NCBI RefSeq assembly: GCF_036227205.1
Contig: NZ_CP109442.1
Span: 2,480,001-2,544,000, forward strand
Source of the DNA: Amycolatopsis sp. NBC_01480
GTDB lineage: Bacteria; Actinomycetota; Actinomycetes; Mycobacteriales; Pseudonocardiaceae
DNA length: 64,000 bases
Reading direction: 5' to 3'
Shown here: positions 19,063-27,078 of the stretch, in pieces
Position numbering within the stretch: the first letter of the stretch is position 1
How the letters are laid out: each line of letters opens with the position of its first letter
Translations under genes and position numbers: made by a program
Notes under the pieces: generated by a model
Told to the model about the DNA's origin: nothing
Databases searched by the model: none
What the model saw: only the letters and a program-made list of their open reading frames with translations

Positions 19063-20747
19063 CAGCCCTCGTTCCTTCCCAGCTCTTCGCCGACGGCCGT
19101 GACCAGCAGGGAGAACGAGACCGCGCCGGGATCCGGGTGGCCCTTGCTCCGCTGCGCCAGCCGGGCAGCGCGTCCCTTGGCCGGCAACAGGTGCGCGGTC
19201 TCCCCGGCCGCGGTCACCGCCGCCCGCGCCGCCTTCCGCCACGCCTCGACGACGTCTGCCCCGGCCTGCTCGCGCAGCTCGGCGCGGAACGGCTCGATGG
19301 CGTCGAGCATCGTCTTGTCCCCCGGCTCGGCTTTGCCCAGCTCGGTGAATGCCCGGACGGCACCGTCGACGGCGTCGGCGAGCACGACGGTGGTGATCTC
19401 GTCCGCGGCGAGCCCTTTCAGGCCCGCGCCCGTCTCGGCGAGCAGCACGCCATAAAGGGCGCCGGAGGCACCGCCCGCGGCGTCGGCAAAGGCGGTTCCC
19501 GCGGCGAGCAGCGCGCCGGACACCGTTTTTTCGTTACGCCGCGCGGCAACTACGGCCGCGCGCATCCCACGCGTCATCCCGAGCCCGTGGTCACCGTCCG
19601 CGGCCACCGCGTCGAGCCGTCCCAGCTCCGCTTCGTTTTCCTCGATGCTCCGCAGCGCGGCGGTGAGGATCCGGTCCACGAGCCCGGTGCCCGGCTGTGT
19701 CTCCGCAAGCAATTCGTCCACTGTGGACTCCAGTGGTACCTGCGCCAGCTCCGCGCCGGCGGTGCGGTAACCCGGGGTGTCGCACGGCGCCGCGTACAGC
19801 TCGGCCAGTTCGTCGTCGAGCACCAGGATCGACAACGAGACCCCGGCCATGTCGAGCGAGGTGACGAATTCGCCGACCTCGGTGTGCACGGGGCTGAGGC
19901 CCGCTTCGGCCAGCCGCTCGTGCACCCGGGTGTACGTGACGAACATTTCCTCGTACTTGGTGCGGCCCAGCCCGTTCAGCAACGCCACCACCCGGCCGCC
20001 TTCCGGCAGCTCCGGCAGCAGGCCGTCGACGAGTTCGTCGGCCAGCTCGGCCGCGGAGAGCCGGCCGACGGTGCGGACTCCGGGCTCGCCGTGGATGCCG
20101 AGCCCGACCTCCATCTCGCGGTCGGCGACCGTGAAGAGCGGCTCCGCGGCGCCGGGCAGCGTGCAGCCGCCGAACGCGACGCCGAACGTGCGAGTGCGCG
20201 CGTTCGCCTTCTCCGCGACCGCGTGCACCGCTTCGAGGTCGTAGCCGCGTTCCGCCGCCGCTCCGGCGATCTTGAAGACGAGGAAGTCGCCCGCCACCCC
20301 GCGACGACGTTCGGGCTCGGCCGCCGGGCCGCTCGCGATGTCGTCGGTGACCAGGATCGTGCGGCTGCTGATGCCTTCGGCGGCCAGCCTTCGCGCGGCG
20401 AGGCCGAAGTGCAGCACATCCCCTTGGTAGTTCCCGAAACCGAACAGCACACCCGCACCGGTGTCGGCGGCGCGCGCGGTGCGGTAGACCTGCTCGGCGC
20501 TGGGGCTGGTGAAGACGTCCCCCACCACCGCGCCGTCGGCGAGGCCCGGCCCGACCAGGCCGGCGAACGCGGGGTAATGCCCGCAGCCGCCGCCGATCAC
20601 GACCGCGACCTTGCCCGGCCGCGTGCCGCCCTCCCGCCGGATCACGCCGTACGCGTCCGGCACCTTGCGGACCGTGCGGCCGTACGCGGTGACGAACCCG
20701 TCCAGCCACTGCCGTTTGAACGTGTCCGCGGTGCCCAAGGTGGTCAT
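19062..20747 (-). CDS. Dihydroxyacetone kinase family protein (DhaK-DhaL fusion; possible erythrulose kinase)
   Basis: The 561-residue protein fuses a DAK1 (DhaK-like) domain, about residues 5-330, to a DAK2 (DhaL-like) ATP domain at about 355-555. DAK1 has VVIGGGCGHYPAFAGLVGPG and the covalent-substrate His in GLGIHGEPGV. DAK2 has the Asp cluster in VAADGDHGLGMTRGM. It phosphorylates dihydroxyacetone or, in the LerK/DerK relatives, L- or D-erythrulose with ATP. It lies two bases after the HAD phosphatase gene and overlaps rpiB, so it is part of the six-gene minus-strand operon. Confidence 0.93.
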   Translation of the reverse strand: MTTLGTADTFKRQWLDGFVTAYGRTVRKVPDAYGVIRREGGTRPGKVAVVIGGGCGHYPAFAGLVGPGLADGAVVGDVFTSPSAEQVYRTARAADTGAGVLFGFGNYQGDVLHFGLAARRLAAEGISSRTILVTDDIASGPAAEPERRRGVAGDFLVFKIAGAAAERGYDLEAVHAVAEKANARTRTFGVAFGGCTLPGAAEPLFTVADREMEVGLGIHGEPGVRTVGRLSAAELADELVDGLLPELPEGGRVVALLNGLGRTKYEEMFVTYTRVHERLAEAGLSPVHTEVGEFVTSLDMAGVSLSILVLDDELAELYAAPCDTPGYRTAGAELAQVPLESTVDELLAETQPGTGLVDRILTAALRSIEENEAELGRLDAVAADGDHGLGMTRGMRAAVVAARRNEKTVSGALLAAGTAFADAAGGASGALYGVLLAETGAGLKGLAADEITTVVLADAVDGAVRAFTELGKAEPGDKTMLDAIEPFRAELREQAGADVVEAWRKAARAAVTAAGETAHLLPAKGRAARLAQRSKGHPDPGAVSFSLLVTAVGEELGRNEG

Positions 20748-20749
20748 GG

Positions 20750-21433
20750 TCAGTTCCCCGCCGCCACCGGCTCGCCGGCCAGGTAGGCCAGCAGCTTCCG
20801 GCGAACGTCGTGGTTGTCCTCGGCCACCGCGCTGGCCAGCGCCAGCGCTTCCGGCTTCGGCGGGTAAGTGGGGTTCGGCAGCGCGACGACGGTGAGCCCG
20901 GCCGCGGCCGCCGCCCGGATGCCGTTGCCGGAGTCCTCCACCCCGAGGCAGTCCTCGCCGGAGCGGCCCAGCCGTGCGGCCGCTTCGAGGTAGACATCCG
21001 GGCTCGGCTTGCCGCGCGCGACCTCGGCGCTGGAGACGGTGGCGGTGAACTCGGCGGCGAGCTGGTGCTTGTCCAGCACGGCGTCGATCACCCGCCGCGC
21101 CGCCGAGGACGCGAGCGCCACCGGCACCCGCGCGCTGACCTCGCGCACCATCTCGCCGGCACCCGGCAGCAGCGGGGCCTCACCCGCCTCGATGGCGGCG
21201 ATCATGCCGTCGACCACCGCGCGCTCCACCTCTTCGGCCTGCTCCGGCACCCCGCAGCGGCGGGCGAGGTAGGCGGCCCACTCGGGCGCGCTCATGCCCT
21301 GCACCGAAGCGGTGTCCTCGGCCGTCCACTCGACCTGGTGGCGGGCGGCGTACGCGACCCAGTTCTCCTCCCAGAGGTGTTCACTGTCGACCAGCACACC
21401 GTCGAGGTCGAACACCACCGCTTCGAGCGTCAT
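20750..21433 (-). CDS. HAD-IA family phosphatase/mutase-like protein
   Basis: The 227 residues contain motif I VVFDLDGVLVDSE, a helical cap at about 15-85, motif II in VALASSAARRVIDAVL, the motif III Lys in GKPSPDVYLEAAARLG, and motif IV CLGVEDSGNGIRAAAAAG. The pattern matches the beta-phosphoglucomutase/sugar-phosphatase branch (CbbY/GPH-like). It is the first gene of the minus-strand catabolic operon, 33 bases downstream of the shared operator. It may remove phosphate from dead-end sugar phosphates or act on a pathway intermediate. Confidence 0.88.
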   Translation of the reverse strand: MTLEAVVFDLDGVLVDSEHLWEENWVAYAARHQVEWTAEDTASVQGMSAPEWAAYLARRCGVPEQAEEVERAVVDGMIAAIEAGEAPLLPGAGEMVREVSARVPVALASSAARRVIDAVLDKHQLAAEFTATVSSAEVARGKPSPDVYLEAAARLGRSGEDCLGVEDSGNGIRAAAAAGLTVVALPNPTYPPKPEALALASAVAEDNHDVRRKLLAYLAGEPVAAGN

Positions 21434-21466
21434 CCAGCAGATCCCTTCGCAAGAGCCGACCGTTTC

Positions 21467-21490
21467 ACACGGACCATGTTAAATTAACAT
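21467..21490 (-). promoter_or_regulatory. DeoR-type operator, copy 1 (between the two arms of the sugar cluster)
   Basis: A 15-base palindrome atgttaaattaacat lies at 21476-21490. On the minus strand, 21482-21467 reads ttaacatggtccgtgt. The same 16-base sequence with three differences stands before the permease gene at 22985-23000. AT-rich TTAAC cores are common in DeoR/GlpR operators, and the cluster encodes such a regulator. Confidence 0.6.
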
Positions 21491-21539
21491 CACCGATGAG
21501 AAGTTCGCAAGGGCGGTTCACACGAAAAGGAGCAACCCC

Positions 21540-22151
21540 GTGAGCGCACGAGTGCTGCTGGCCAGGCACGGACAGACTGAATGGCACGCCGAGAACCGGT
21601 ACGCCGGCAGCAGCGAGGTGGAGTTGACGGCGGAAGGGCTTCGCCAGGCCGAAGCGCTCGGGCGATACGCCGCCGAGGTGAAGCCGGCCGCGCTGTTCTG
21701 CTCGCCGCAAGACCGGGCGCGCCGCACGATCGCGCCCGCCGCGGAAGCACTCGGGCTGGCCCCGGAAATCGTCGGCGACCTGCGGGAAACCCATTTCGGC
21801 ATCGCCGAAGGACGCACCCGGGACGAGGTGCGGGCCAGCGACCCCGGCGTGGTCGAGCGGTTCCTGGCCGATCCCGTCGCGGGCTCGTTCCCCGGCGCCG
21901 AGAACCCGCTCGCGGCCGCGGAGCGCGGGGCGCGCGCGGTCCGCGAGATCGCGCGGCGCGGCCACGGGCTCGCGCTGGTGGTCGCGCACAACACGCTGCT
22001 GCGCCTAACTTTCTGCCACCTGCTCGGCATTCCGCTCGCCACTTACCGCACCGTGTTCCCCCAGCTGGGCAATGCCGCGGTGACCGAACTGGAGATCACC
22101 GGCGACCGCACGGCCCTGCTGCGCTTCAACCTGCCACTCGGCACGCGATAA
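21540..22151 (+). CDS. Histidine phosphatase family protein (phosphoglycerate mutase-like)
   Basis: The 203 residues begin at a GTG behind aaaaggag. The phosphohistidine motif is LLARHGQTEWHAENRYAGSSEVELTAEGLRQA. ALFCSPQDRARRTI holds the second Arg, ETHFGIAEGRT carries the Glu, and the second catalytic His is in LALVVAHNTLLR. It transfers or removes phosphate from small sugar or acid phosphates. It opens the plus-strand arm, eight bases before the deoR gene. Together with the HAD gene it gives the cluster two phosphatases. Confidence 0.88.
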   Translation: MSARVLLARHGQTEWHAENRYAGSSEVELTAEGLRQAEALGRYAAEVKPAALFCSPQDRARRTIAPAAEALGLAPEIVGDLRETHFGIAEGRTRDEVRASDPGVVERFLADPVAGSFPGAENPLAAAERGARAVREIARRGHGLALVVAHNTLLRLTFCHLLGIPLATYRTVFPQLGNAAVTELEITGDRTALLRFNLPLGTR

Positions 22152-22158
22152 TCACGTC

Positions 22159-22950
22159 ATGTCGAGTGAGAAACCGGTCGCGCACACGCGCGAGACCCGT
22201 CAGCAAACGGTGGTCGACTACGTGTTCCGCCAGGGCTCGGCGTCGATCAACGCCCTGGTGGACCTCACCGGGGTCAGCAACATGACGGTGCACCGCGACG
22301 TCGACGAGCTCGCCCGCCGCGGCCTGCTGCGGAAGTACCGCGGCGGCGTTTCCGCCATGCCGTCGACAGTCTTCGAAAGCAACGCCGAGTACCGCATGAA
22401 CGCCAACGCCACCGCGAAGCGCCTGATCGCGCTCCAGGCGCTGGACCACGTCGAGCCCGGCATGTCCGTGCTGCTCGACGATTCGACGAGCGCGCTCGCG
22501 CTGGCCCGGCTGCTGCACAACGTCACGCCGCTGACCGTGGCCACCAACTACCTCGGCGCGATCGACGAGCTGAAAGAGGTCGACGAGCTGCGGCTGATCT
22601 GCATCGGCGGGGACTACTCGAGCACCCACGACTCGTTCCTCGGCATGCAGAGCCTGGAGGCGATCGAACGGCTCTCGGTGGACATCGCGTTCGTCTCCAC
22701 CTCGGCGATGACCGCGCAGATGACCTATCACCAAGAGCCCGAGATCGTGATGATCAAGCGCGCGATGCTGGCCAGCGCGCGCAAGAAGGTCCTGCTGATG
22801 GATGGCACCAAGCTGGAGCGCTCGGCCCTGCACCGGCTCGCGCCACTGGAGGATTTCGACCTGCTGATCATCGACTACGACATCCAGGCGCATCTGGTCG
22901 ATGAGCTGCGCAGCCGCGTCCGGGTGCAGGTCGCCTCCGAGCGCAAGTGA
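22159..22950 (+). CDS. DeoR/GlpR family transcriptional regulator
   Basis: The 263 residues start with a DeoR winged helix at about 15-70 (TRQQTVVDYVFRQGSASINALVDLTGVSNMTVHRDVDELARRGLLRKYRGG). A DeoR sensor domain of the sugar-phosphate-isomerase fold follows, with VLLDDSTSALALARLL, LICIGGDYSSTHDSFLG and KKVLLMDGTKLERSALHRLA. These repressors normally release DNA when a sugar phosphate binds. Its gene lies between two copies of the predicted operator and inside the catabolic cluster, so it very likely controls both arms. Confidence 0.92.
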   Translation: MSSEKPVAHTRETRQQTVVDYVFRQGSASINALVDLTGVSNMTVHRDVDELARRGLLRKYRGGVSAMPSTVFESNAEYRMNANATAKRLIALQALDHVEPGMSVLLDDSTSALALARLLHNVTPLTVATNYLGAIDELKEVDELRLICIGGDYSSTHDSFLGMQSLEAIERLSVDIAFVSTSAMTAQMTYHQEPEIVMIKRAMLASARKKVLLMDGTKLERSALHRLAPLEDFDLLIIDYDIQAHLVDELRSRVRVQVASERK

Positions 22951-22984
22951 AGAGCGGGTTTCGCTAACACTCTTGCGTGCGAAG

Positions 22985-23000
22985 TTAACACGGTCCATGA
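22985..23000 (+). promoter_or_regulatory. DeoR-type operator, copy 2 (before the permease gene)
   Basis: The site ttaacacggtccatga matches 13 of 16 bases of the inverted copy at 21467-21482. A further ctaacac at 22964-22970 gives a direct repeat about 21 bases away, two helical turns. It lies 30 bases before the permease start, where a repressor would block transcription. Confidence 0.58.
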
Positions 23001-23030
23001 TACGTTGGATTCGACGTCATGGAGGCGTGT

Positions 23031-24368
23031 ATGAACCAGTCGGCAACAGCGGGGTTGTCCCGGCCAGAGGGCGGCTTCACCCGCCTGCTCACGCGATGGG
23101 GGCTGCCCGCCCCCTTGTTCCTCGGCTACGTCGGCCTGTTGCTGTTCATGATCGGCGACGGGGTCGAGTCCGGCTTCATCGCGCCGTACATGACGGACAA
23201 CGGCGCGGGCACGGAGATCAAGGCCTCGTATGTGATCACGGTGTACGGCGTCGCGGTGATGCTGGCGTCGTGGCTGTCCGGCGCGCTGTCGGAGCTGTGG
23301 GGACCGCGCCGGGTGATGCTGATCGGGCTGGCCATCTGGCTGGTGTTCGACGTGCTGTTCCTGACCATCGGGCTCGGCGGCGAGAACTACACCCTGATGC
23401 TGATCTGCTACGGGATCAGGGGTTTCGGCTATCCGATGTTCGCGTTCGGCTTCCTGGTGTGGATCACGGCGGTGGCGCCCGTGGCGCGGCTGGGCGCGGC
23501 GGTGGGCTGGTTCTACTTCGCGTTCACCGGCGGCCTGCCGACGCTGGGCGCGCTGGTCGCGAGCTTCACCAATCCGCTGTTCGGACACTTCGGCACGTTG
23601 TGGGTGGCGGTCGGGCTGCTCACGGTGGGCGGGCTGATCGCGGTGCTCGGCGTGCGGCAGCGCACCGGCTTCCAGCGCCTCGCGCCGCCGGACGTGAAAC
23701 CCGTGCAGAGCCTCGTTTCCAGCGTCTCGATCGCCTGGAAGAACCCGCGGGTCGGCGTCGGCATGCTGGTGCGGGTGATCAACACCGCGCCCGAGTTCGG
23801 CATGCTGGTGTTCTTCCCGACGATCTTCATCAGCCAGATCGGGTTCGGCGAGAACCGCTGGCTGCTGCTGGTGTCGGTGATCTACGGGACGAACATCTTC
23901 TTCAACCTGATCTTCGGCGTGCTGAGCGACCGGATCGGCTGGCGCACCACGATTTTCTGGTTCGGCGCGATCGGCTGCGCGATCTCGATCCTGCTGCTGT
24001 ACTTCGTCCCGGTCGCGATGGGCGCGCAGTACTACTGGCTGGCGCTGCTCGTCGGCGCGCTCTACGGGGCGACGCTCGCCGGGTTCGTGCCGATCTCCGC
24101 GCTGCTTCCCTCGCTCGCGCCTGAGCACAAGGGCGGGGCGATGGCGTTGCTGAACCTGGGCGCGGGCGCGGCGGCGTTTGTCGGCCCGGCGATCGTGTCG
24201 CTGTTCCTCGGCCCGGCCGGGGCCGCCGGAGTGGTGATCATCTTCGCGGCGCTGTACCTCGTCGCCGCCGTGCTGGTGCGATTCCTCAAGCTGCCGAAGG
24301 AAACCGAGCAGGCGCTCACGCGTGACGTCAGCCTGCAGGAAGCCGGGGAGCAGGTCAGCACCGCGTGA
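23031..24368 (+). CDS. MFS transporter, polyol permease family
   Basis: I chose the second ATG (23031) because ggaggcgtgt stands just upstream; this gives 445 residues and 12 predicted TM helices. The first helix region LFLGYVGLLLFMIGDGVESGFIAPYM and then SGALSELWGPRRVMLIGLAIW, GIRGFGYPMFAFGFLVWI and GWFYFAFTGGLPTLGALVASF closely follow the ribitol/D-arabinitol permeases RbtT and DalT. It should import a sugar alcohol or related sugar by proton symport. It overlaps the downstream kinase gene by four bases. It is the best clue that the cluster feeds on a polyol. Confidence 0.9.
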   Translation: MNQSATAGLSRPEGGFTRLLTRWGLPAPLFLGYVGLLLFMIGDGVESGFIAPYMTDNGAGTEIKASYVITVYGVAVMLASWLSGALSELWGPRRVMLIGLAIWLVFDVLFLTIGLGGENYTLMLICYGIRGFGYPMFAFGFLVWITAVAPVARLGAAVGWFYFAFTGGLPTLGALVASFTNPLFGHFGTLWVAVGLLTVGGLIAVLGVRQRTGFQRLAPPDVKPVQSLVSSVSIAWKNPRVGVGMLVRVINTAPEFGMLVFFPTIFISQIGFGENRWLLLVSVIYGTNIFFNLIFGVLSDRIGWRTTIFWFGAIGCAISILLLYFVPVAMGAQYYWLALLVGALYGATLAGFVPISALLPSLAPEHKGGAMALLNLGAGAAAFVGPAIVSLFLGPAGAAGVVIIFAALYLVAAVLVRFLKLPKETEQALTRDVSLQEAGEQVSTA

Positions 24369-25804
24369 ACGAGCTGATCACCATCGGCATCGACGTCGCC
24401 ACCGCGGGGGTCCGGGCCTTCGCGGTGGGCGGCGGCGCGGTGCTGGCGACGGCCGCGGCCGAGCTGCCGGCACCGGTGCGTTCCGGGTCCGGCCACAGCG
24501 AGCAGGACGCGAGGGCCTGGTGGCCGGCCGTCGAATCGGCGCTGTCGCGGGTGACCGCGGCGTTGCCGGGCGGCGGTGCCGAAGTCGCGGCTGTCGCGGT
24601 GGCCGGCACCTCGGGCACGATCGTCGGGGTCGACGCCGAGGGTGAGCCGGTCACGCCGGCGCTGATGTACGACGACCGCCGCGGCGCGGACCACAACGCC
24701 AAAGCGGCCGAGCTGGGCGCCGAACGCTGGCGGGCACTGGGATCCGGCGTCGCGCCGACCGCCGCGCTCGGCCGGATCGCCTGGCTGGCCGAGCACACCG
24801 GCGCGGTCGCGGTCCGGCACACGGCGGACGTCATCGCGGCGAAGCTGGTCGGCGGCCCCGTCGCCGCGGACTGGTCCCACGCGCTCAAAAGCGGCTACGA
24901 CCCGCTGGCCCGCGAGTGGCCCGGCGAGGTGCTCGACGGCCTGGGGGTGCCGTCCGCGATGCTGCCGCCGGTGGTCGCGCCGACGACCGTGCTCGGCCTC
25001 GTGTCCCGGCCGGTCGGGGGCCTGCCCGTGGGATGCGCGGTGGTGGCCGGAATGACCGACGGGTGCGCGGGCCAGCTGGCGGCGGGCGCGGTGGCACCGG
25101 GCCGGTTCGTCGGGATTCTCGGGACCACGTACGTGCTGAAGGGGGTCACCGAGTCACTGGTTCCTGATCCCACCGGTGTCATGTACAGCCACCGGCATCC
25201 GGACGGCTGGTGGCTGCCGGGCGGGGCGTCCAACACGGGTGGCGAGGCGGTGTCCGGCAGCGCTGGATTAGCCGCGCTGGATGCGGCCGCGGAGGCGCGT
25301 GGACCGGCCGGGGTGGTCGCATTTCCGTTGCGGCGCAAGGGAGAGCGATTCCCTTTCGCCAGCGCGGACGCGACCGGCTTTGTGCTCGGCGACCCCGCCG
25401 ACGAAGTCGAGCTGCACCGCGCACGGCTGGAGGGCGTGGCCTTCGTCGAACGGCTGGCACTGGACCACCTGCGACGGCTCGGCATCTCCGTGGACGGCCC
25501 GCTGCTGGCCGCGGGCGGCGGCAGCCGGAGTCCACTGTGGACGCGGATTCGCGCGACCACGACCGGGCTCGGCATCAGCGTCGCACCCCACGCGGAAACC
25601 GGTTACGGCGCCGCATTGCTCGCCGCCGCGGGGATGCTGCCGGGCGGTCTCACCGAGGCCTCCGTGGCACCGTCGGAGGACACGCTGGTCGAACCGGTGG
25701 CGGCGGAGCGGGAGGCGCTTTCGGCGTCTTACCGCCGTTTCTGCACTGCCCTCCACCAAAGGGGGTGGATCGACGACGAACTGCACGCGACGGCCATGGG
25801 CTGA
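24365..25804 (+). CDS. FGGY-family carbohydrate kinase (ribulokinase-like)
   Basis: The 479 residues start at a GTG overlapping the permease stop (GTGA). The first loop is IGIDVATAGVRAFAVGGGAV. AVAGTSGTIVGVDAEGEPVTPALMYDDRRG resembles the D-ribulokinase branch, which has a Thr-Ser pair where xylulokinases have other residues. The hinge is LLAAGGGSRSPLWTRIRATTTGLGI. It probably phosphorylates a ketose formed from the imported polyol. The two FGGY kinases in this cluster differ clearly in their substrate motifs, so they are likely to act on different compounds. Confidence 0.88.
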   Translation: MNELITIGIDVATAGVRAFAVGGGAVLATAAAELPAPVRSGSGHSEQDARAWWPAVESALSRVTAALPGGGAEVAAVAVAGTSGTIVGVDAEGEPVTPALMYDDRRGADHNAKAAELGAERWRALGSGVAPTAALGRIAWLAEHTGAVAVRHTADVIAAKLVGGPVAADWSHALKSGYDPLAREWPGEVLDGLGVPSAMLPPVVAPTTVLGLVSRPVGGLPVGCAVVAGMTDGCAGQLAAGAVAPGRFVGILGTTYVLKGVTESLVPDPTGVMYSHRHPDGWWLPGGASNTGGEAVSGSAGLAALDAAAEARGPAGVVAFPLRRKGERFPFASADATGFVLGDPADEVELHRARLEGVAFVERLALDHLRRLGISVDGPLLAAGGGSRSPLWTRIRATTTGLGISVAPHAETGYGAALLAAAGMLPGGLTEASVAPSEDTLVEPVAAEREALSASYRRFCTALHQRGWIDDELHATAMG

Positions 25805-25834
25805 TTCCGCGGCTGGAGGACTGAGCGCAGAAAA

Positions 25835-25864
25835 GCGCGGGCCCCGGAAGAAGCGGGCCCGCGC
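25835..25864. terminator. Bidirectional hairpin between converging genes
   Basis: The ten-base arms gcgcgggccc (25835-25844) and gggcccgcgc (25855-25864) are perfect. Four A bases precede it on the plus strand, giving a short U run for minus-strand transcripts from the coiled-coil gene. The sugar cluster's last kinase ends 30 bases before it. Confidence 0.6.
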
Positions 25865-25887
25865 GAGGTGGTCAGAGAGGGTCGGAG

Positions 25888-26946
25888 TCAGTTGGCTGTA
25901 GCGGTCGGCTTGGCGGTCGGCCTCGACGACTTGGACTGCGGAGCGGACTGGGGCGGTGAGGCCGCGGAGTCCTTCGGGGAATCAGCGGAGTCAGCCGAGT
26001 CAGCAGTCGAGGCGGTGTCGGCGGCTGAGCTGTCCGTCGAGGAAGCGTCAGCCGCCGGGGAGTCGGCTGTGTCGTCGGCGGGGGTCAGGAGGCGGATGGC
26101 TTCCTGGACGGCCGCGTCGGTGGCAGCCAGGCGGTCGGCGACCTTCGTGCGGAGGGTCAGGACGAGCGTGCGCTGCTCGGTGGCCTCGGTCTGCTTCTGC
26201 AGGGCGTCGGCGAGAGCGGTGTCGGCCTGGGACTTCTTGGTCGTGATCTCCTCGGACGCCACGCGGTCGGCCTCGGCGCGCTGGGCGGCGGCTGCGGCTT
26301 CCGCGGCTTGGTCGGCCGAAGCGCGGGCTTCGGCGGCGGCCGCGTCGGCTTCGGCACGCGCGGTGGCCGCGGCTTCGTCGGCCTCGGTGCGGGCGCGGTC
26401 GGCAGCGGCGGTGCGCGACTCGATGTCGGCGTTCGCCGCAGCCGTCCGGGTCTCGATGTCCTCATCAGCAGCAGCCGTGCGCGACTCGATGTCCGCCTTG
26501 GCTTCGGCCAGCAGACGTTCGCGTTCGGCTTCGGCGTCTTTTGCCAGCTTCTCGGTTGTGCGCTGGGATTCGTGGGCGTACTTGTCGGCCTCGGCGCGGG
26601 TCGAGGCGGCGTCGGCTTCGGCGGCCTTGCGGAGGTCGTCGATCTCCTCCTCCGCGAGCTGCATCATCATCCGGACCCGCTCGGCCATCGCGCCGGCGCC
26701 GGACGGGCTCGAGCTCAGCCGCACGAGCGCGGCCTTCGTCTCGCCCAGCTCGTTCTGCGCGTAGCTGAGGGCCTTCGACAGCTCGCCGGACGTCGCGATC
26801 GCCTCGTCGCGACTGCGGGCAGCCTCCCTGAGCTCCTTGGTGATCTCGTTGAGCCGCTCATCCACCTGGCGCTTGTCGTAGCCCCTGACGGTGACGGCGA
26901 AGGGGGCGCTCTTCGGGGTGGGCTCGGACTTCTCGGGCGCGACCAT
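25888..26946 (-). CDS. DivIVA-like coiled-coil protein
   Basis: The 352 residues begin with a DivIVA-type N-terminal segment (FAVTVRGYDKRQVDERLNEI). A nearly uninterrupted coiled coil rich in Ala/Glu/Arg runs from about 30 to 285, and the tail of about 60 residues is Ser/Asp/Pro/Lys-rich and probably unstructured. Three 11-residue repeats (DIESRTAAADE, DIETRTAAANA, DIESRTAAADR) near residues 143-175 give a hendecad pattern. Such proteins build polar or cytoskeletal scaffolds in filamentous actinobacteria, like Scy or FilP. It is a single gene ending in a hairpin. Confidence 0.82.
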   Translation of the reverse strand: MVAPEKSEPTPKSAPFAVTVRGYDKRQVDERLNEITKELREAARSRDEAIATSGELSKALSYAQNELGETKAALVRLSSSPSGAGAMAERVRMMMQLAEEEIDDLRKAAEADAASTRAEADKYAHESQRTTEKLAKDAEAERERLLAEAKADIESRTAAADEDIETRTAAANADIESRTAAADRARTEADEAAATARAEADAAAAEARASADQAAEAAAAAQRAEADRVASEEITTKKSQADTALADALQKQTEATEQRTLVLTLRTKVADRLAATDAAVQEAIRLLTPADDTADSPAADASSTDSSAADTASTADSADSADSPKDSAASPPQSAPQSKSSRPTAKPTATAN

Positions 26947-27078
26947 CGGGCCACCTTAGTGAGCCGGGGTCCTTCAGCGCGTACCGCCAAACGGCTGCAT
27001 TACGAAACGCCTAACCCCTCGTCACGCATGGCATCCTTGGCCGAGGCGCAAGCGCGGGTGAACGGGCGGGAGACCTGA

